Counted from the stretch's first letter, positions 41,244 through 49,213 are shown. The stretch is 56,681 nt of DNA from Streptomyces humidus (GCF_014649655.1 NZ_BMTL01000047.1:1-56681); one strand, 5' to 3'. The notes: generated by a model from the sequence alone, not told the origin. Made by a program: numbers and translations.

Positions 41244-43781
41244 GTGCCGGAACTCGTACTGGAATTGAACGGACGCACCTGGACGCTCGATCCGTCCAGG
41301 TCATACACCCTCGGACGTGATCCGCAGGGTGACATCGTCCTCGACGACGCCAGGGTCTCCTGGCGACACGCCACGGTCAGCCACAACGGCCGCAGTTGGG
41401 TCGTCGAGGACCACGGCAGCACCAACGGCACGTTCGCGAGGGGGCAGCGGATCCAGCAGCTGGAGATCGGTCCCGGCTCGGCGTTGCACCTGGGCAACGC
41501 GACCGACGGGCCGCGCGTGAGCGTCTCGGGAGCGCAGACGCCCGCCGCGCAGCCCCGGCAACAGCCGTACGCCGCGCAGGCGGCGAACCCGGGCTGGGCC
41601 CAGCAGGGCGCGCCGCAGCCGCAGGCCGACCAGTCGCCGCAGGCCGGCTGGCAGCAGCCGCAGCAGGCGGCGCCGCACGTGCCGCAGCAGCAGGCCCCGG
41701 GCGAGCCGTACGTACAGAAGGTGCCCGGTGGTGGCGCGGGGGCGCCGCCGGTCCACGGCGACCGCAGCCCCACGACGTTCCACCAGTTCTCCCTCGGCCG
41801 CGTGATGCGCATCGGCCGTGCGCTGGAGAACGAGCTCGTCGTCTCGGACCTCCAGGTCTCCCGTCACCACGCCGAGTTCCACTCGACGCCCGACGGCCGG
41901 ATGGAGATCCGCGACCTCGGCTCGCACAACGGCACCTACGTCAACGGCCAGCCGATCCCCAAGGGCGGCTCGGTCCAGCTCGGCCCGTCCGACGTCGTCG
42001 GCGTGGGCCACTCGACGTTCCGGGTCGTCGGCGACCGGCTCGAGGAGTTCGTCGACACCGGTGAGGTCTCCTTCTCGGCCCGCCACCTGACGGTGACGGT
42101 CGACGGGGGCAAGCAGATCCTCAAGGACGTCTCCTTCGGCGTCCCGGAGAAGTCGCTGATCGCGGTCATCGGACCGTCCGGTTCCGGCAAGTCGACGCTG
42201 CTCAAGGCGCTGACCGGCTACCGGCCCGCCAATCAGGGCGATGTCCTCTACGACAACCGGAACCTCTACAAGCAGTTCGCCGAGCTGCGTCAGCGCATCG
42301 GTCTGGTCCCGCAGGACGACATCCTGCACAAGGAACTGACCGTCAAGAAGGCCCTCAAGTACGCGGCCAAGCTCCGCTTCCCGGCCGATACCACGGCCGC
42401 CGAGCGCGACGCCCGCATAGACGAGGTGCTGCGCGAGCTGAAGCTGGACATCCACAAGGAGAAGAAGGTCACCTCTCTCTCCGGCGGCCAGCGCAAGCGC
42501 GTCTCGGTGGCCCTGGAGCTCCTCACCAAACCGTCGCTGATCTTCCTGGACGAGCCGACCTCCGGCCTCGACCCGGGCATGGACCGCGACGTGATGCAGC
42601 TGCTGCGCGGCCTCGCCGACGACGGCCGTACGGTCCTGGTCGTCACGCACTCGGTGGCCGAACTGGCGATCTGCGACAAGCTGCTCGTGATGGCGCCGGG
42701 CGGTGCCGTCGCCTACTTCGGGCCGCCAGAGGAGGCGCTGAACTTCTTCGGCTACGACACCTGGGCCGACGTCTTCTCCGCCTTCGAGAACTACCGCGAC
42801 TACGACTGGGCGGGCCGCTGGAAGGGCTCGCAGCACTACCAGATGTACGCCGCGGACATCGACGCCGTCGCGCCGCAGTCCGTACAGGTGCCGCCGATGC
42901 AGGCGATGAAGCCGCCGAAGCCGCAGGGCTGGATGTCCCAGTTCGTCACGCTGGTGCGCCGCTATGTGTCGGTGATCGCCTCCGACAAGGGCTTCCTGGC
43001 TCTGACGGTGATCCTGCCGGCCGTCCTCGGCGCGGTGAGCCTGCTCATCGACTCCGGCAACAGCCTGCTGCCCAACCCGGTCAACCCCAAGAGCGGGCGG
43101 ATCATCCCCAATGGCACGGCCACCACCGTCCTGCTGATCCTCGCGGTGGGCGCCTGCTTCGCGGGCGCGGCGAACTCCGTCCGTGAGCTGATCAAGGAAC
43201 GGGTCATCTACGAGCGGGAACGGGCGACCGGCCTGTCCCGGTCCGCGTACCTGATGTCCAAGGTGTTCGTGCTCGGCGTGGTCACCGTGCTGCAGGGCCT
43301 GCTGGTCGGAGTGATCGGGTTCGCGAGCCGGGAGATCCCGAAGGAGGGTCTGGTCCTCGGCGGCGCGACCATGATCGAGCTGTCGATCCCGATCATGGCG
43401 CTCGGCTTCACCTCGATGATGTTCGGGCTGGTCATCTCGTCGCTGGTGAAGACGGCCGAGAAGACCATGCCGCTGCTGGTCATGTTCGCGATCATCCAGG
43501 TCGTGTTCACCGGCTGTCTGTTCGCCCTGAACGGCGCGGTCGGCGTCAACGAGTTCTCGTACCTGATGCCCTCGCGCTGGGCGGTCGCGGCGGCCGGCGC
43601 CACGCTGGACTTCAACAAGATCAGCCCGCCCAAGGACGGCGGCGGCACGGACCCGCTGTGGGAGCACACCGTCGGCGCCTGGAGCCTGGACATGATCGCG
43701 CTGATCGTCCTCGGCGTGATCTGCGGCTTCTTCGTGGCCCGCTTCCTGCGCCGCCACGAGCCCGAGGTCATGCGCAAGTAA
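41244..43781 (+). CDS. double-FHA ABC transporter (ATPase-permease fusion)
   Basis: 845 residues. Order: FHA domain 1 (about 20-85, SYTLGRDPQGDIVLDD and HGSTNGTF), a Gln/Pro/Ala-rich linker (97-178), FHA domain 2 (about 185-262, RIGRALENELVVSD, SRHHAEF, LGSHNGTYVNG), ABC ATPase (Walker A GPSGSGKST 310-318, LSGGQRKRV 412-420, Walker B LIFLDEPTSGLD), then an ABC-2/ABCG-type membrane domain with six helices (about 575-845). This is the Rv1747 architecture: in mycobacteria the FHA domains bind phosphothreonines made by a Ser/Thr kinase. No kinase gene is adjacent. GTG 41244 has GGGG upstream; it is the only start that keeps the first FHA strand. Confidence 0.95.
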   Translation: MPELVLELNGRTWTLDPSRSYTLGRDPQGDIVLDDARVSWRHATVSHNGRSWVVEDHGSTNGTFARGQRIQQLEIGPGSALHLGNATDGPRVSVSGAQTPAAQPRQQPYAAQAANPGWAQQGAPQPQADQSPQAGWQQPQQAAPHVPQQQAPGEPYVQKVPGGGAGAPPVHGDRSPTTFHQFSLGRVMRIGRALENELVVSDLQVSRHHAEFHSTPDGRMEIRDLGSHNGTYVNGQPIPKGGSVQLGPSDVVGVGHSTFRVVGDRLEEFVDTGEVSFSARHLTVTVDGGKQILKDVSFGVPEKSLIAVIGPSGSGKSTLLKALTGYRPANQGDVLYDNRNLYKQFAELRQRIGLVPQDDILHKELTVKKALKYAAKLRFPADTTAAERDARIDEVLRELKLDIHKEKKVTSLSGGQRKRVSVALELLTKPSLIFLDEPTSGLDPGMDRDVMQLLRGLADDGRTVLVVTHSVAELAICDKLLVMAPGGAVAYFGPPEEALNFFGYDTWADVFSAFENYRDYDWAGRWKGSQHYQMYAADIDAVAPQSVQVPPMQAMKPPKPQGWMSQFVTLVRRYVSVIASDKGFLALTVILPAVLGAVSLLIDSGNSLLPNPVNPKSGRIIPNGTATTVLLILAVGACFAGAANSVRELIKERVIYERERATGLSRSAYLMSKVFVLGVVTVLQGLLVGVIGFASREIPKEGLVLGGATMIELSIPIMALGFTSMMFGLVISSLVKTAEKTMPLLVMFAIIQVVFTGCLFALNGAVGVNEFSYLMPSRWAVAAAGATLDFNKISPPKDGGGTDPLWEHTVGAWSLDMIALIVLGVICGFFVARFLRRHEPEVMRK

Positions 43782-43795
43782 TCGGTCCGCACGGC

Positions 43796-43842
43796 CGCCG
43801 AAGGGCGGCGCCTCCCGACCGGGGAGGCGCCGCCCTTCGGCG
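43796..43842. terminator. 21-bp bidirectional terminator
   Basis: Left arm 43796-43816 and right arm 43822-43842 are perfectly complementary over 21 bp (inner GGCGCCTCCC/GGGAGGCGCC) with a GACCG loop. It sits between the convergent FHA-ABC and SLT genes. The most stable hairpin in the window. Confidence 0.92.
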
Positions 43843-43854
43843 CGTGGGGGTGCG

Positions 43855-44634
43855 TCAGTACGCGCTGTTCACGTTGTCGATCGAGCCGTACTTGTCGGCC
43901 GCGTAGTTGGCGGCGGCCGTGATGTTGGCGATCGGGTCGTAGATGTTCCAGGAGGTTCCGGAGACGTGGTACGCCTTGAACGTCGGCGGGATCACCTGCA
44001 GCAGACCCTTGGACGGGATGCCGTTGATGGCGTTGATGTCCCAGTCGTTGATCGCGTTCGGGTTGCCCGAGGACTCCCGCATGATGTTCTTGTGCAGGCC
44101 GTGGTAGCTGCCCGGGATGCCCTTGGACTTCATGATGTCGAGGGAGTGCTTGATCCAGCCGTCAAGGTTGTCGGCGTAGTGCCGGACGGCGGCCTTCTTG
44201 ATCGCGGCGCGCTTGGCGGAGCGGTTCGCGGCCTCCTCGGCCTTGCGCGAGGCCGCGGCCTTCCGCTTGGCGGCGGCCTCGGCGGCCGCCTTCTTCTTCG
44301 CGGCCGCGGCCTTCGTCGCCGTGGCCTTCGTGGTGGCGGCCTTCTTCTTCGCGGCGACGGCCTTCGCGGCAGCCGCCTTCTTCTTTGCGGCGGCGGCCTC
44401 CGCGGCCTTCTTCTTCGCCTCGATCGCGTCGACCTTCACGCTCGTCGTGGCCAGCTGGTCGGTCACACTGGTCTTGACGTCCCGCACCGGCTGGGAGCTG
44501 TAGGCGACCCGGGCCGAGGAGACGGCGTCCGTAGTGGTCGTGTGCGCGTCGGCCGGCACCACGGAGAAGGCGAGGGCGGCGGCGCCGAGGGTGGCCGCAC
44601 CGGCGATCGCGATCTTGTGCGTGTTCTTGGGCAT
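43855..44634 (-). CDS. secreted transglycosylase SLT domain protein
   Basis: 259 residues. Signal peptide (MPKNTHKIAIAGAATLGAAALAFSV, cleavage about 30), then a long Lys/Ala helix (about 70-150, repeated AKKKA and AAAKKK) likely to form a coiled coil or bind anionic wall polymers. The SLT lysozyme-like domain follows (about 152-259) with catalytic Glu187 in IMRESSGNPNA and SKGLLQVIPPTF, IYDPIANITAAANYA. It cleaves peptidoglycan glycan strands and so acts in wall remodelling. ATG 44634. Upstream is a structured 5' leader whose stem can mask the Shine-Dalgarno. Confidence 0.94.
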   Translation of the reverse strand: MPKNTHKIAIAGAATLGAAALAFSVVPADAHTTTTDAVSSARVAYSSQPVRDVKTSVTDQLATTSVKVDAIEAKKKAAEAAAAKKKAAAAKAVAAKKKAATTKATATKAAAAKKKAAAEAAAKRKAAASRKAEEAANRSAKRAAIKKAAVRHYADNLDGWIKHSLDIMKSKGIPGSYHGLHKNIMRESSGNPNAINDWDINAINGIPSKGLLQVIPPTFKAYHVSGTSWNIYDPIANITAAANYAADKYGSIDNVNSAY

Positions 44635-44641
44635 GCGGAAG

Positions 44642-44748
44642 GACCTCTTCGAATAGCGCGGAGGTCGCTCTCTTCGTCCGACGGCGGACAGCGGGTGCTT
44701 TCGGCACGATCACCGCGGCCTGAAGCCGCACCGCTGAGCGACGAGAGC
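44642..44748 (-). ncRNA. structured 5' leader RNA of the SLT gene (candidate riboregulator)
   Basis: Read on the minus strand. Stem 1: GCTCTC (44743-44748) with GAGAGC (44667-44672), continued by GUC/GAC (44740-44742 with 44676-44678) across a 3-nt bulge. Stem 2 inside: CAGCGG (44731-44736) with CCGCUG (44689-44694). It encloses two hairpins, GCGGC/GCCGC (44715-44729) and GUGC/GCAC (44695-44707), a three-way junction. Directly after stem 1, GACCUC (44661-44666) can pair with GAGGUC (44642-44647), which contains the Shine-Dalgarno 9 nt before ATG 44634. The layout is that of a translational switch. The known c-di-AMP (ydaO) motif was looked for and not found. Confidence 0.55.
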
Positions 44749-44750
44749 AA

Positions 44751-44779
44751 TTCTTAGCGGCCGCAAAATGCCCAGGCAA
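44751..44779 (-). promoter_or_regulatory. promoter of the SLT gene
   Basis: On the minus strand TTGCCT (44774-44779), 17 bp, TAAGAA (44751-44756). The predicted start (about 44744-44746) falls at the first bases of stem 1 of the leader RNA, so the message would consist of the fold, the masked ribosome site and the gene. Confidence 0.6.
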
Positions 44780-44822
44780 AGGTGTGACGTACGATCCTCG
44801 ATAGTGGAACGGGTAAGGGCAA

Positions 44823-44852
44823 AACGGGACAGATAGAACCATCTGCCCCGTT
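44823..44852 (-). terminator. terminator of the QueA-like operon
   Basis: AACGGG and CAGAT (44823-44834) pair with ATCTG and CCCGTT (44841-44852), 11 bp with one mismatch. On the minus strand the stem is followed by TTTTGCCC, a rare intrinsic-terminator-like end in this genome, 84 nt after the QueA-like stop. Confidence 0.75.
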
Positions 44853-44935
44853 CATCGGGTGCCCCTGTGTCTCCTAATGTCCCTAGTACGTGATGTGCGC
44901 CCTATGTGCGGGCTCACACGCCCTTCTGATCGTTC

Positions 44936-46057
44936 TCACGGCTGGTTGCCAAAGCAATGCTGTGCGTCAGCGTCCTCCTCCGGCAGGACGAGGTGCAGGT
45001 CCCCGAACTCGTGCCACAGGTAGAGCGCGCTCAGCGCTTCGTCGTAACCGCGTTCGATCGCGGCCCGACCCGCCACCGCCTCCAGCATCAGCAGATGCGA
45101 GGCCTCCGGCTCGTGCAGCCCGGTCAGCAGCCCGTCCACCACCCGCACCCCGCGCGCGGGCGTGACGACCAGATCCGTCCACCCCGCACGCGCGCGGACG
45201 ACCCCGCCGGCGTCGGCCGCCGACTCCACCGCCCGCACGGCGGTCGTCCCGACCGCGATCACCCGCCCGCCCCCGGCCCGCGCGGCGCCGATCAGCAGCG
45301 CCGACGTCCCGGGCACCGCAAACCGCTCCGGATACGGCGGTTCGTGCACCTCCGCCGAGGCGACCCCGGTGTGCAGCGTGACCGGCGCGAACAACACCCC
45401 GCGGCTCACCAGCTCCGCCACCAGGGCCGAGGTGAAGGGCCGTGCCGCACTCGGCATCTCCGCACTGCCCGACCCGTCGGCCGACGGCAGCGCGAAGACC
45501 GTCTGGTAGACCGACAGCGGCTGGTCCCGTTCCGTGTACGCGTAACGGATGGGCCGCCCGTACTCCCGCAGCAGCGCCGGAACGGCCTCGCCCGGGGAGA
45601 CCCGGGCCCACCACAGCCGCCCGCCTCCCTGGACCGTGGGTTCCTCCAGCGTCAGCCGCGCACCCCCGGGCAGCCGCACCCTCGAACCCGCCGGACCCCC
45701 CGCCCGCGCGCGCGTCGTGCCCGCCCCGTCCGGATCGCGCAGCTCGACCGCCCACCGTCCGTCGTCCCCGCGCGTGGAGAAGTGCACCACCACGCGCGTG
45801 CGCCCGGCCCGCCCGTCCACGGCGGCCGCCAGCGTCGGTGAGGTGTTCACCACGAGCACGTCACCGGCCCGCAGCAGGCCGGGCAGCTCCCGGAACGCGT
45901 GATGCGCCACCGCCGTCCCCCGCGACACCAGCAGCCGGACGTCGTCCCGGCCCCGCCCCGGCCCGCGCTGCTCGGCAGGCACCCGCGCAGACAGCTCCTC
46001 GGGCACCCTGTGCCACCCCCGGGCGGGCTCGCGCGGGGTCCCCGCCGTCAGCGTCAT
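44936..46057 (-). CDS. S-adenosylmethionine:tRNA ribosyltransferase-isomerase-like (QueA family)
   Basis: 373 residues, QueA family. Conserved parts: VRLLVSRGTAVAHHAFRELPGLLRAGDVLVVN at the start, LREYGRPIRYAY, EMPSAARPFTSAL, VTLHTGVAS with HEPPYPERF, and VIAVGTTAVRAVES. True QueA transfers ribose from SAM to the queuosine precursor in tRNA; actinomycetes generally lack the rest of queuosine synthesis (from memory), and no queuosine gene is in this window. A different substrate or role is therefore possible. ATG 46057 overlaps the SDR stop by 4 bp, so the two are coupled. Confidence 0.88.
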   Translation of the reverse strand: MTLTAGTPREPARGWHRVPEELSARVPAEQRGPGRGRDDVRLLVSRGTAVAHHAFRELPGLLRAGDVLVVNTSPTLAAAVDGRAGRTRVVVHFSTRGDDGRWAVELRDPDGAGTTRARAGGPAGSRVRLPGGARLTLEEPTVQGGGRLWWARVSPGEAVPALLREYGRPIRYAYTERDQPLSVYQTVFALPSADGSGSAEMPSAARPFTSALVAELVSRGVLFAPVTLHTGVASAEVHEPPYPERFAVPGTSALLIGAARAGGGRVIAVGTTAVRAVESAADAGGVVRARAGWTDLVVTPARGVRVVDGLLTGLHEPEASHLLMLEAVAGRAAIERGYDEALSALYLWHEFGDLHLVLPEEDADAQHCFGNQP

Positions 46058-46752
46058 CGCCGCGCCTCCAAGAGCGCCGGAGCCCCGTACCGCCCGCTCG
46101 CCGGGCGCTCGTCCAGCAACCGAAGGAACGCGGGCGCCACCGCCGCCGGATCGGGACGGGGGCCGTCGTCGTCCGGGACGGCCGCCGCGTACAGGTCCGT
46201 GGCCATGTCACCGGGGTCCACCGCCCACACCCGCAGCCCCGGCTCCTCCTCGCCGAGCACGGCCGCGAGCTGATCGAGCGCCGCCTTGGACGCCCCGTAG
46301 CCGCCCCACGTCCCGTACGCCTCGGCGGCCGCGTCCGAGCTGACGGTGATCACCGCGCCCGCCCGCGCCCCGCGCAGCAGCGGCAACGCCTCCTGGATCA
46401 GCCCCAGGGCCGCCACCACGTTCACCTCCAGCGCCCGCCGCAGTCCGTCCGGAGGCAACGCCTCCAACCGCACCAGCGGCTCCGCGCCCAGCGCGCTCGC
46501 GTTGTTCACCAGCAGGTCACAGCCCCCGAGCCGCCGGGCGGCCGCCACCAGCCCGGCCCGGTGCGCCGGATCGGTGACATCCCCCACACAGGCCTCGACC
46601 TGGGTGCCGTACGACGCCACGGACGCCGCCGTCGTCTTCAGCACCTCCGCCGTCCTGGCGCCGAGCACCACGTCCCAGCCCCGGGCGGCCAGCGCCTCGG
46701 CCAACGCCCGCCCCAGCCCTTTCGAGGCCCCTGTGATGATCGCTACCGGCAT
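46054..46752 (-). CDS. SDR family oxidoreductase, coupled to the QueA-like gene
   Basis: 232 residues. IITGASKGLGRALAEAL (about 5-21) is the dinucleotide motif, LLVNNAS the NNAG equivalent, catalytic Ser in ITVSSDAA, and YGASK the Tyr/Lys pair. It ends in PGDMATDLYAAAVPDDD and lacks the family's VDGG end. ATG 46752 has GAGGGGAC about 7 nt upstream; the frame to 46989 is an extension. First gene of a two-gene operon; a minus-strand TAGGTT (46797-46802) is a candidate -10. Confidence 0.92.
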   Translation of the reverse strand: MPVAIITGASKGLGRALAEALAARGWDVVLGARTAEVLKTTAASVASYGTQVEACVGDVTDPAHRAGLVAAARRLGGCDLLVNNASALGAEPLVRLEALPPDGLRRALEVNVVAALGLIQEALPLLRGARAGAVITVSSDAAAEAYGTWGGYGASKAALDQLAAVLGEEEPGLRVWAVDPGDMATDLYAAAVPDDDGPRPDPAAVAPAFLRLLDERPASGRYGAPALLEARR

Positions 46753-46797
46753 GACAACCGTCCCCTCGTCCGACCGCCTCACCCGGCGGTGACCCCA

Positions 46798-46951
46798 ACC
46801 TAGGAACCGGTCCGCCGCCCCCGCCTCGGACGCGGGACCCAGGCGGGAGGGGCCCTTCGTCGTACGCCCCGGAGCCCGGTCCGCACGGCGTAGGCCTGCC
46901 CGGGACCTCGGACCTAGGACTCCGGCCCTTCGGACGGCCGTCCCAGGTCCG
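46798..46951. promoter_or_regulatory. divergent promoter region with repeated CCTAGG sites
   Basis: The 8-mer ACCTAGGA, with core CCTAGG (rare in high-GC genomes), occurs at 46798-46805 and 46912-46919. The second copy lies in an inverted repeat, CGGACCT (46909-46915) with AGGTCCG (46945-46951), and near GGACCT-C-GGACCT. The region separates the SDR/QueA operon from the histidine kinase, so these are candidate response-regulator sites. Confidence 0.4.
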
Positions 46952-46987
46952 ATCCACGCTGTCGGCCCCCGCCGGTACCGTGAGGAC

Positions 46988-48133
46988 ATGAGTCAAGGCC
47001 CCCGGTCCGGCCTCGCCGCGGTGAGTTCCGCGCTGCTGGCCATGAGCAGGCACCTGGAGGTGCGCGACGTCCTCAAGACGATCGTCGCCTCCGCCCGTGA
47101 ACTGCTGGACGCCCAGTACGCCGCCCTGGGCGTCCCCGACGACCACGGCGGCTTCGCCCAGTTCGTCGTGGACGGCGTCAGCGACGAGCAGTGGAAGGCC
47201 ATCGGCCCCCTGCCCCGCCAGCACGGCATCCTGGCGGCGATGCTGCACGAGGCCAGGCCCGAGCGCCTCGCCGACGTCCGCAAGGACCCGCGCTTCGAGG
47301 GCTGGCCCTCGGCCCACCCCGAGATGTCCGACTTCCTGGGCTTCCCCGTCCGCGACGGGGACGAGACCATCGGCGCCCTGTTCCTCGCCAACAAGAACTG
47401 CGCCAAGCCCGAGGGCGGCTGCGGCTTCACCGAGGACGACGAGGAACTCCTCTCGATCCTCGCCCAGCACGCCGCGATAGCCCTCACCAACGCCCGCCTG
47501 TACGAGCGCAGCCGTGAACTGACGATCGCCGAGGAGCGCTCCCGGCTGGCCCACGAGCTGCACGACGCCGTGAGCCAGAAGCTGTTCTCCCTGCGCCTGA
47601 CGGCCCAGGCCGCCGCGGCCCTCGTCGACCGCGACCCCGCGCGCGCGAAGGGCGAACTGCAGCAGGTCGCCGCCCTGGCAGCCGAGGCCGCCGACGAACT
47701 GCGTGCCGCCGTGGTCGAGTTGCGGCCGGCCGCACTCGACGAGGACGGCCTGGTCGCCACCCTGCGCACCCATGTCCAGGTCCTCGACCGCGCCCACACC
47801 GCCCGCGTGACGTTCACCGGCAACGGCGTGCGGGCCCTGCCCGCCGCCCAGGAGGAGGCCCTCCTGCGGGTCGCCCAGGAGGCCCTGCACAACGCGCTGC
47901 GCCACTCCGGCGCGGACCGGGTGGACGTCACCCTGTACAAGCGCGGCCAGGACACGGTCCTGCGCGTCACCGACGACGGCAGCGGCTTCGACCCGTCGGC
48001 GGTCCGCCGGGCCGGCCGTCATCTGGGCCTGGCGTCGATGCGGGACCGGGCGAACGGCGTCGGCGGCACGCTCACGGTGGAATCGGCGCCCGGCAAGGGC
48101 ACCGCGATCGAGATGGAGGCTCCTGGTGGCTGA
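46988..48133 (+). CDS. GAF-domain sensor histidine kinase
   Basis: 381 residues, soluble. N-terminal GAF domain (about 22-168) ending in LLSILAQHAAIALTNARLYE. Dimerisation/phosphoacceptor HisKA_3: EERSRLAHELHDAVSQ, with His192 in LHD the phosphorylated residue, as in NarL-partner kinases. HATPase (about 275-381) with ALHNALRHSGAD, DDGSGFD and GLASMRDRANGVGGTL. No membrane helix, so it senses an internal signal or ligand. ATG 46988 has GAGGAC upstream. Coupled to its regulator by an 8-bp overlap. Confidence 0.95.
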   Translation: MSQGPRSGLAAVSSALLAMSRHLEVRDVLKTIVASARELLDAQYAALGVPDDHGGFAQFVVDGVSDEQWKAIGPLPRQHGILAAMLHEARPERLADVRKDPRFEGWPSAHPEMSDFLGFPVRDGDETIGALFLANKNCAKPEGGCGFTEDDEELLSILAQHAAIALTNARLYERSRELTIAEERSRLAHELHDAVSQKLFSLRLTAQAAAALVDRDPARAKGELQQVAALAAEAADELRAAVVELRPAALDEDGLVATLRTHVQVLDRAHTARVTFTGNGVRALPAAQEEALLRVAQEALHNALRHSGADRVDVTLYKRGQDTVLRVTDDGSGFDPSAVRRAGRHLGLASMRDRANGVGGTLTVESAPGKGTAIEMEAPGG

Positions 48134-48767
48134 CGCGATCAAGGTGCTGCTCGTCGACGACCACCAGGTCGTCCGCCGGGGGTTGCGCACCTTTCTGGAG
48201 GTGCAGGAGGACATCGAGGTCGTCGGCGAGGCCGCCGACGGGGCCGAAGGAGTCGCCCTGGCCGAGGAGTTGTGCCCCGACGTCGTCCTGATGGACGTCA
48301 AGATGCCCGGCGTGGACGGCGTCGAGGCCCTGCGCAGGCTCCGCGAACTGACCAACCCCGCGCGCGTGCTGATCGTCACGAGCTTCACCGAACAGCGCAC
48401 GGTCGTCCCGGCCCTGCGCGCCGGAGCCGCCGGATACGTCTACAAGGACGTGGACCCCGACGCCCTGGCCGGCGCCATCCGTTCGGTCCACGCCGGCCAC
48501 ATCCTGCTCCAGCCGGAGGTCGCCGACGCGCTCCTGTCCCAGGACGAGGCCAACTCCGTCCAGGGACGCGGTGGTTCGCTCACCGAACGGGAGCGCGAGG
48601 TGCTCGGCCTGATCGCGGACGGCCGTTCCAACCGCGAGATCGCCCGCGCCCTGGTCCTCTCCGAGAAGACCGTCAAGACGCACGTCTCGAACATCCTGAT
48701 GAAACTCGACCTCGCGGACCGCACCCAGGCCGCCCTGTGGGCCGTGCGCCACGGGGCGGCAGGCTGA
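48126..48767 (+). CDS. NarL/LuxR family response regulator
   Basis: 213 residues. Receiver: VLLVDDHQVVRRGL (Asp11/Asp12), phospho-acceptor Asp57 in VVLMDVKMPG, Thr/Lys switch TSFTE and YVYKDVD. LuxR-type HTH at about 148-205 (LTEREREVLGLIADGRSNREIA, SEKTVKTHVSNIL). GTG 48126 overlaps the kinase stop. It is just upstream of the chaplin gene and the divergent SDR operon, both possible targets, though chaplin control usually depends on the sporulation cascade. Confidence 0.95.
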   Translation: MADAIKVLLVDDHQVVRRGLRTFLEVQEDIEVVGEAADGAEGVALAEELCPDVVLMDVKMPGVDGVEALRRLRELTNPARVLIVTSFTEQRTVVPALRAGAAGYVYKDVDPDALAGAIRSVHAGHILLQPEVADALLSQDEANSVQGRGGSLTEREREVLGLIADGRSNREIARALVLSEKTVKTHVSNILMKLDLADRTQAALWAVRHGAAG

Positions 48768-48807
48768 GACGAGCCGACGGACGACGCCGGCGGGCCGGCG
48801 CGCACCG

Positions 48808-48834
48808 ACCGGAAGGGAAGGGCCGACTTCCGGT
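48808..48834 (+). terminator. hairpin after the response-regulator gene
   Basis: ACCGGAAG (48808-48815) and CTTCCGGT (48827-48834) form an 8-bp perfect inverted repeat with an 11-nt loop, 41 bp after the regulator stop. It may end the two-component transcript or mark an operator for chpE. Confidence 0.5.
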
Positions 48835-48949
48835 CTGAGATTCATACCGTCGTGGGAATGTCCCCCGGACGGCGCATCCTCCGGCGGTCTCCGCCGTTCT
48901 CCCTGCGTGCCGCGGCGACTGCCGCGGCGATCGCGAGGAGGGCTCAGAA

Positions 48950-49195
48950 GTGAAGAACCTGAAGAAGGCAGCGGCCGTGACGATGGTGGCCGGCGGCCTG
49001 GTGGCCGCGGCCGCCGGTCTGGCCTCCGCCGCCGACGGCGCCTCCGCCCTCGGCGTGGCCAAGGGCTCGCCGGGCGTCGTCTCGGGCAACCTCGTCCAGG
49101 CCCCCGTCAGCGTCCCGGTCAACGTGGTCGGCAACAGCGTCGACGTGATCGGCCTGCTGAACCCGGCCTTCGGCAACACGGGCGTCAACGGCTGA
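48950..49195 (+). CDS. chpE: short chaplin lacking cysteines (ChpE-type)
   Basis: 81 residues. Signal peptide (basic KNLKK, hydrophobic Ala/Val core, cleavage near ASA-AD, about 27), then one chaplin domain: SPGVVSGNLVQAPVSVPVNVVGNSV and IGLLNPAFGNTGVNG. Most chaplins carry two Cys in this domain; here the positions are Val and Gly, as in S. coelicolor ChpE. The mature peptide of about 54 residues assembles into amyloid fibrils on aerial hyphae and spores. GTG 48950 has GGAGG upstream; a CCGCGGC/GCCGCGG hairpin lies in the leader (48910-48927). Confidence 0.93.
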   Translation: MKNLKKAAAVTMVAGGLVAAAAGLASAADGASALGVAKGSPGVVSGNLVQAPVSVPVNVVGNSVDVIGLLNPAFGNTGVNG

Positions 49196-49213
49196 CCGCA
49201 CGGCTGCGGCCAC

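Noticed and set aside
44642..44748. Known c-di-AMP (ydaO) riboswitch
   Set aside because: The location before a wall hydrolase fits, but the conserved GGGGACC-type and GACAGCUAACC-type elements of that family are not present.
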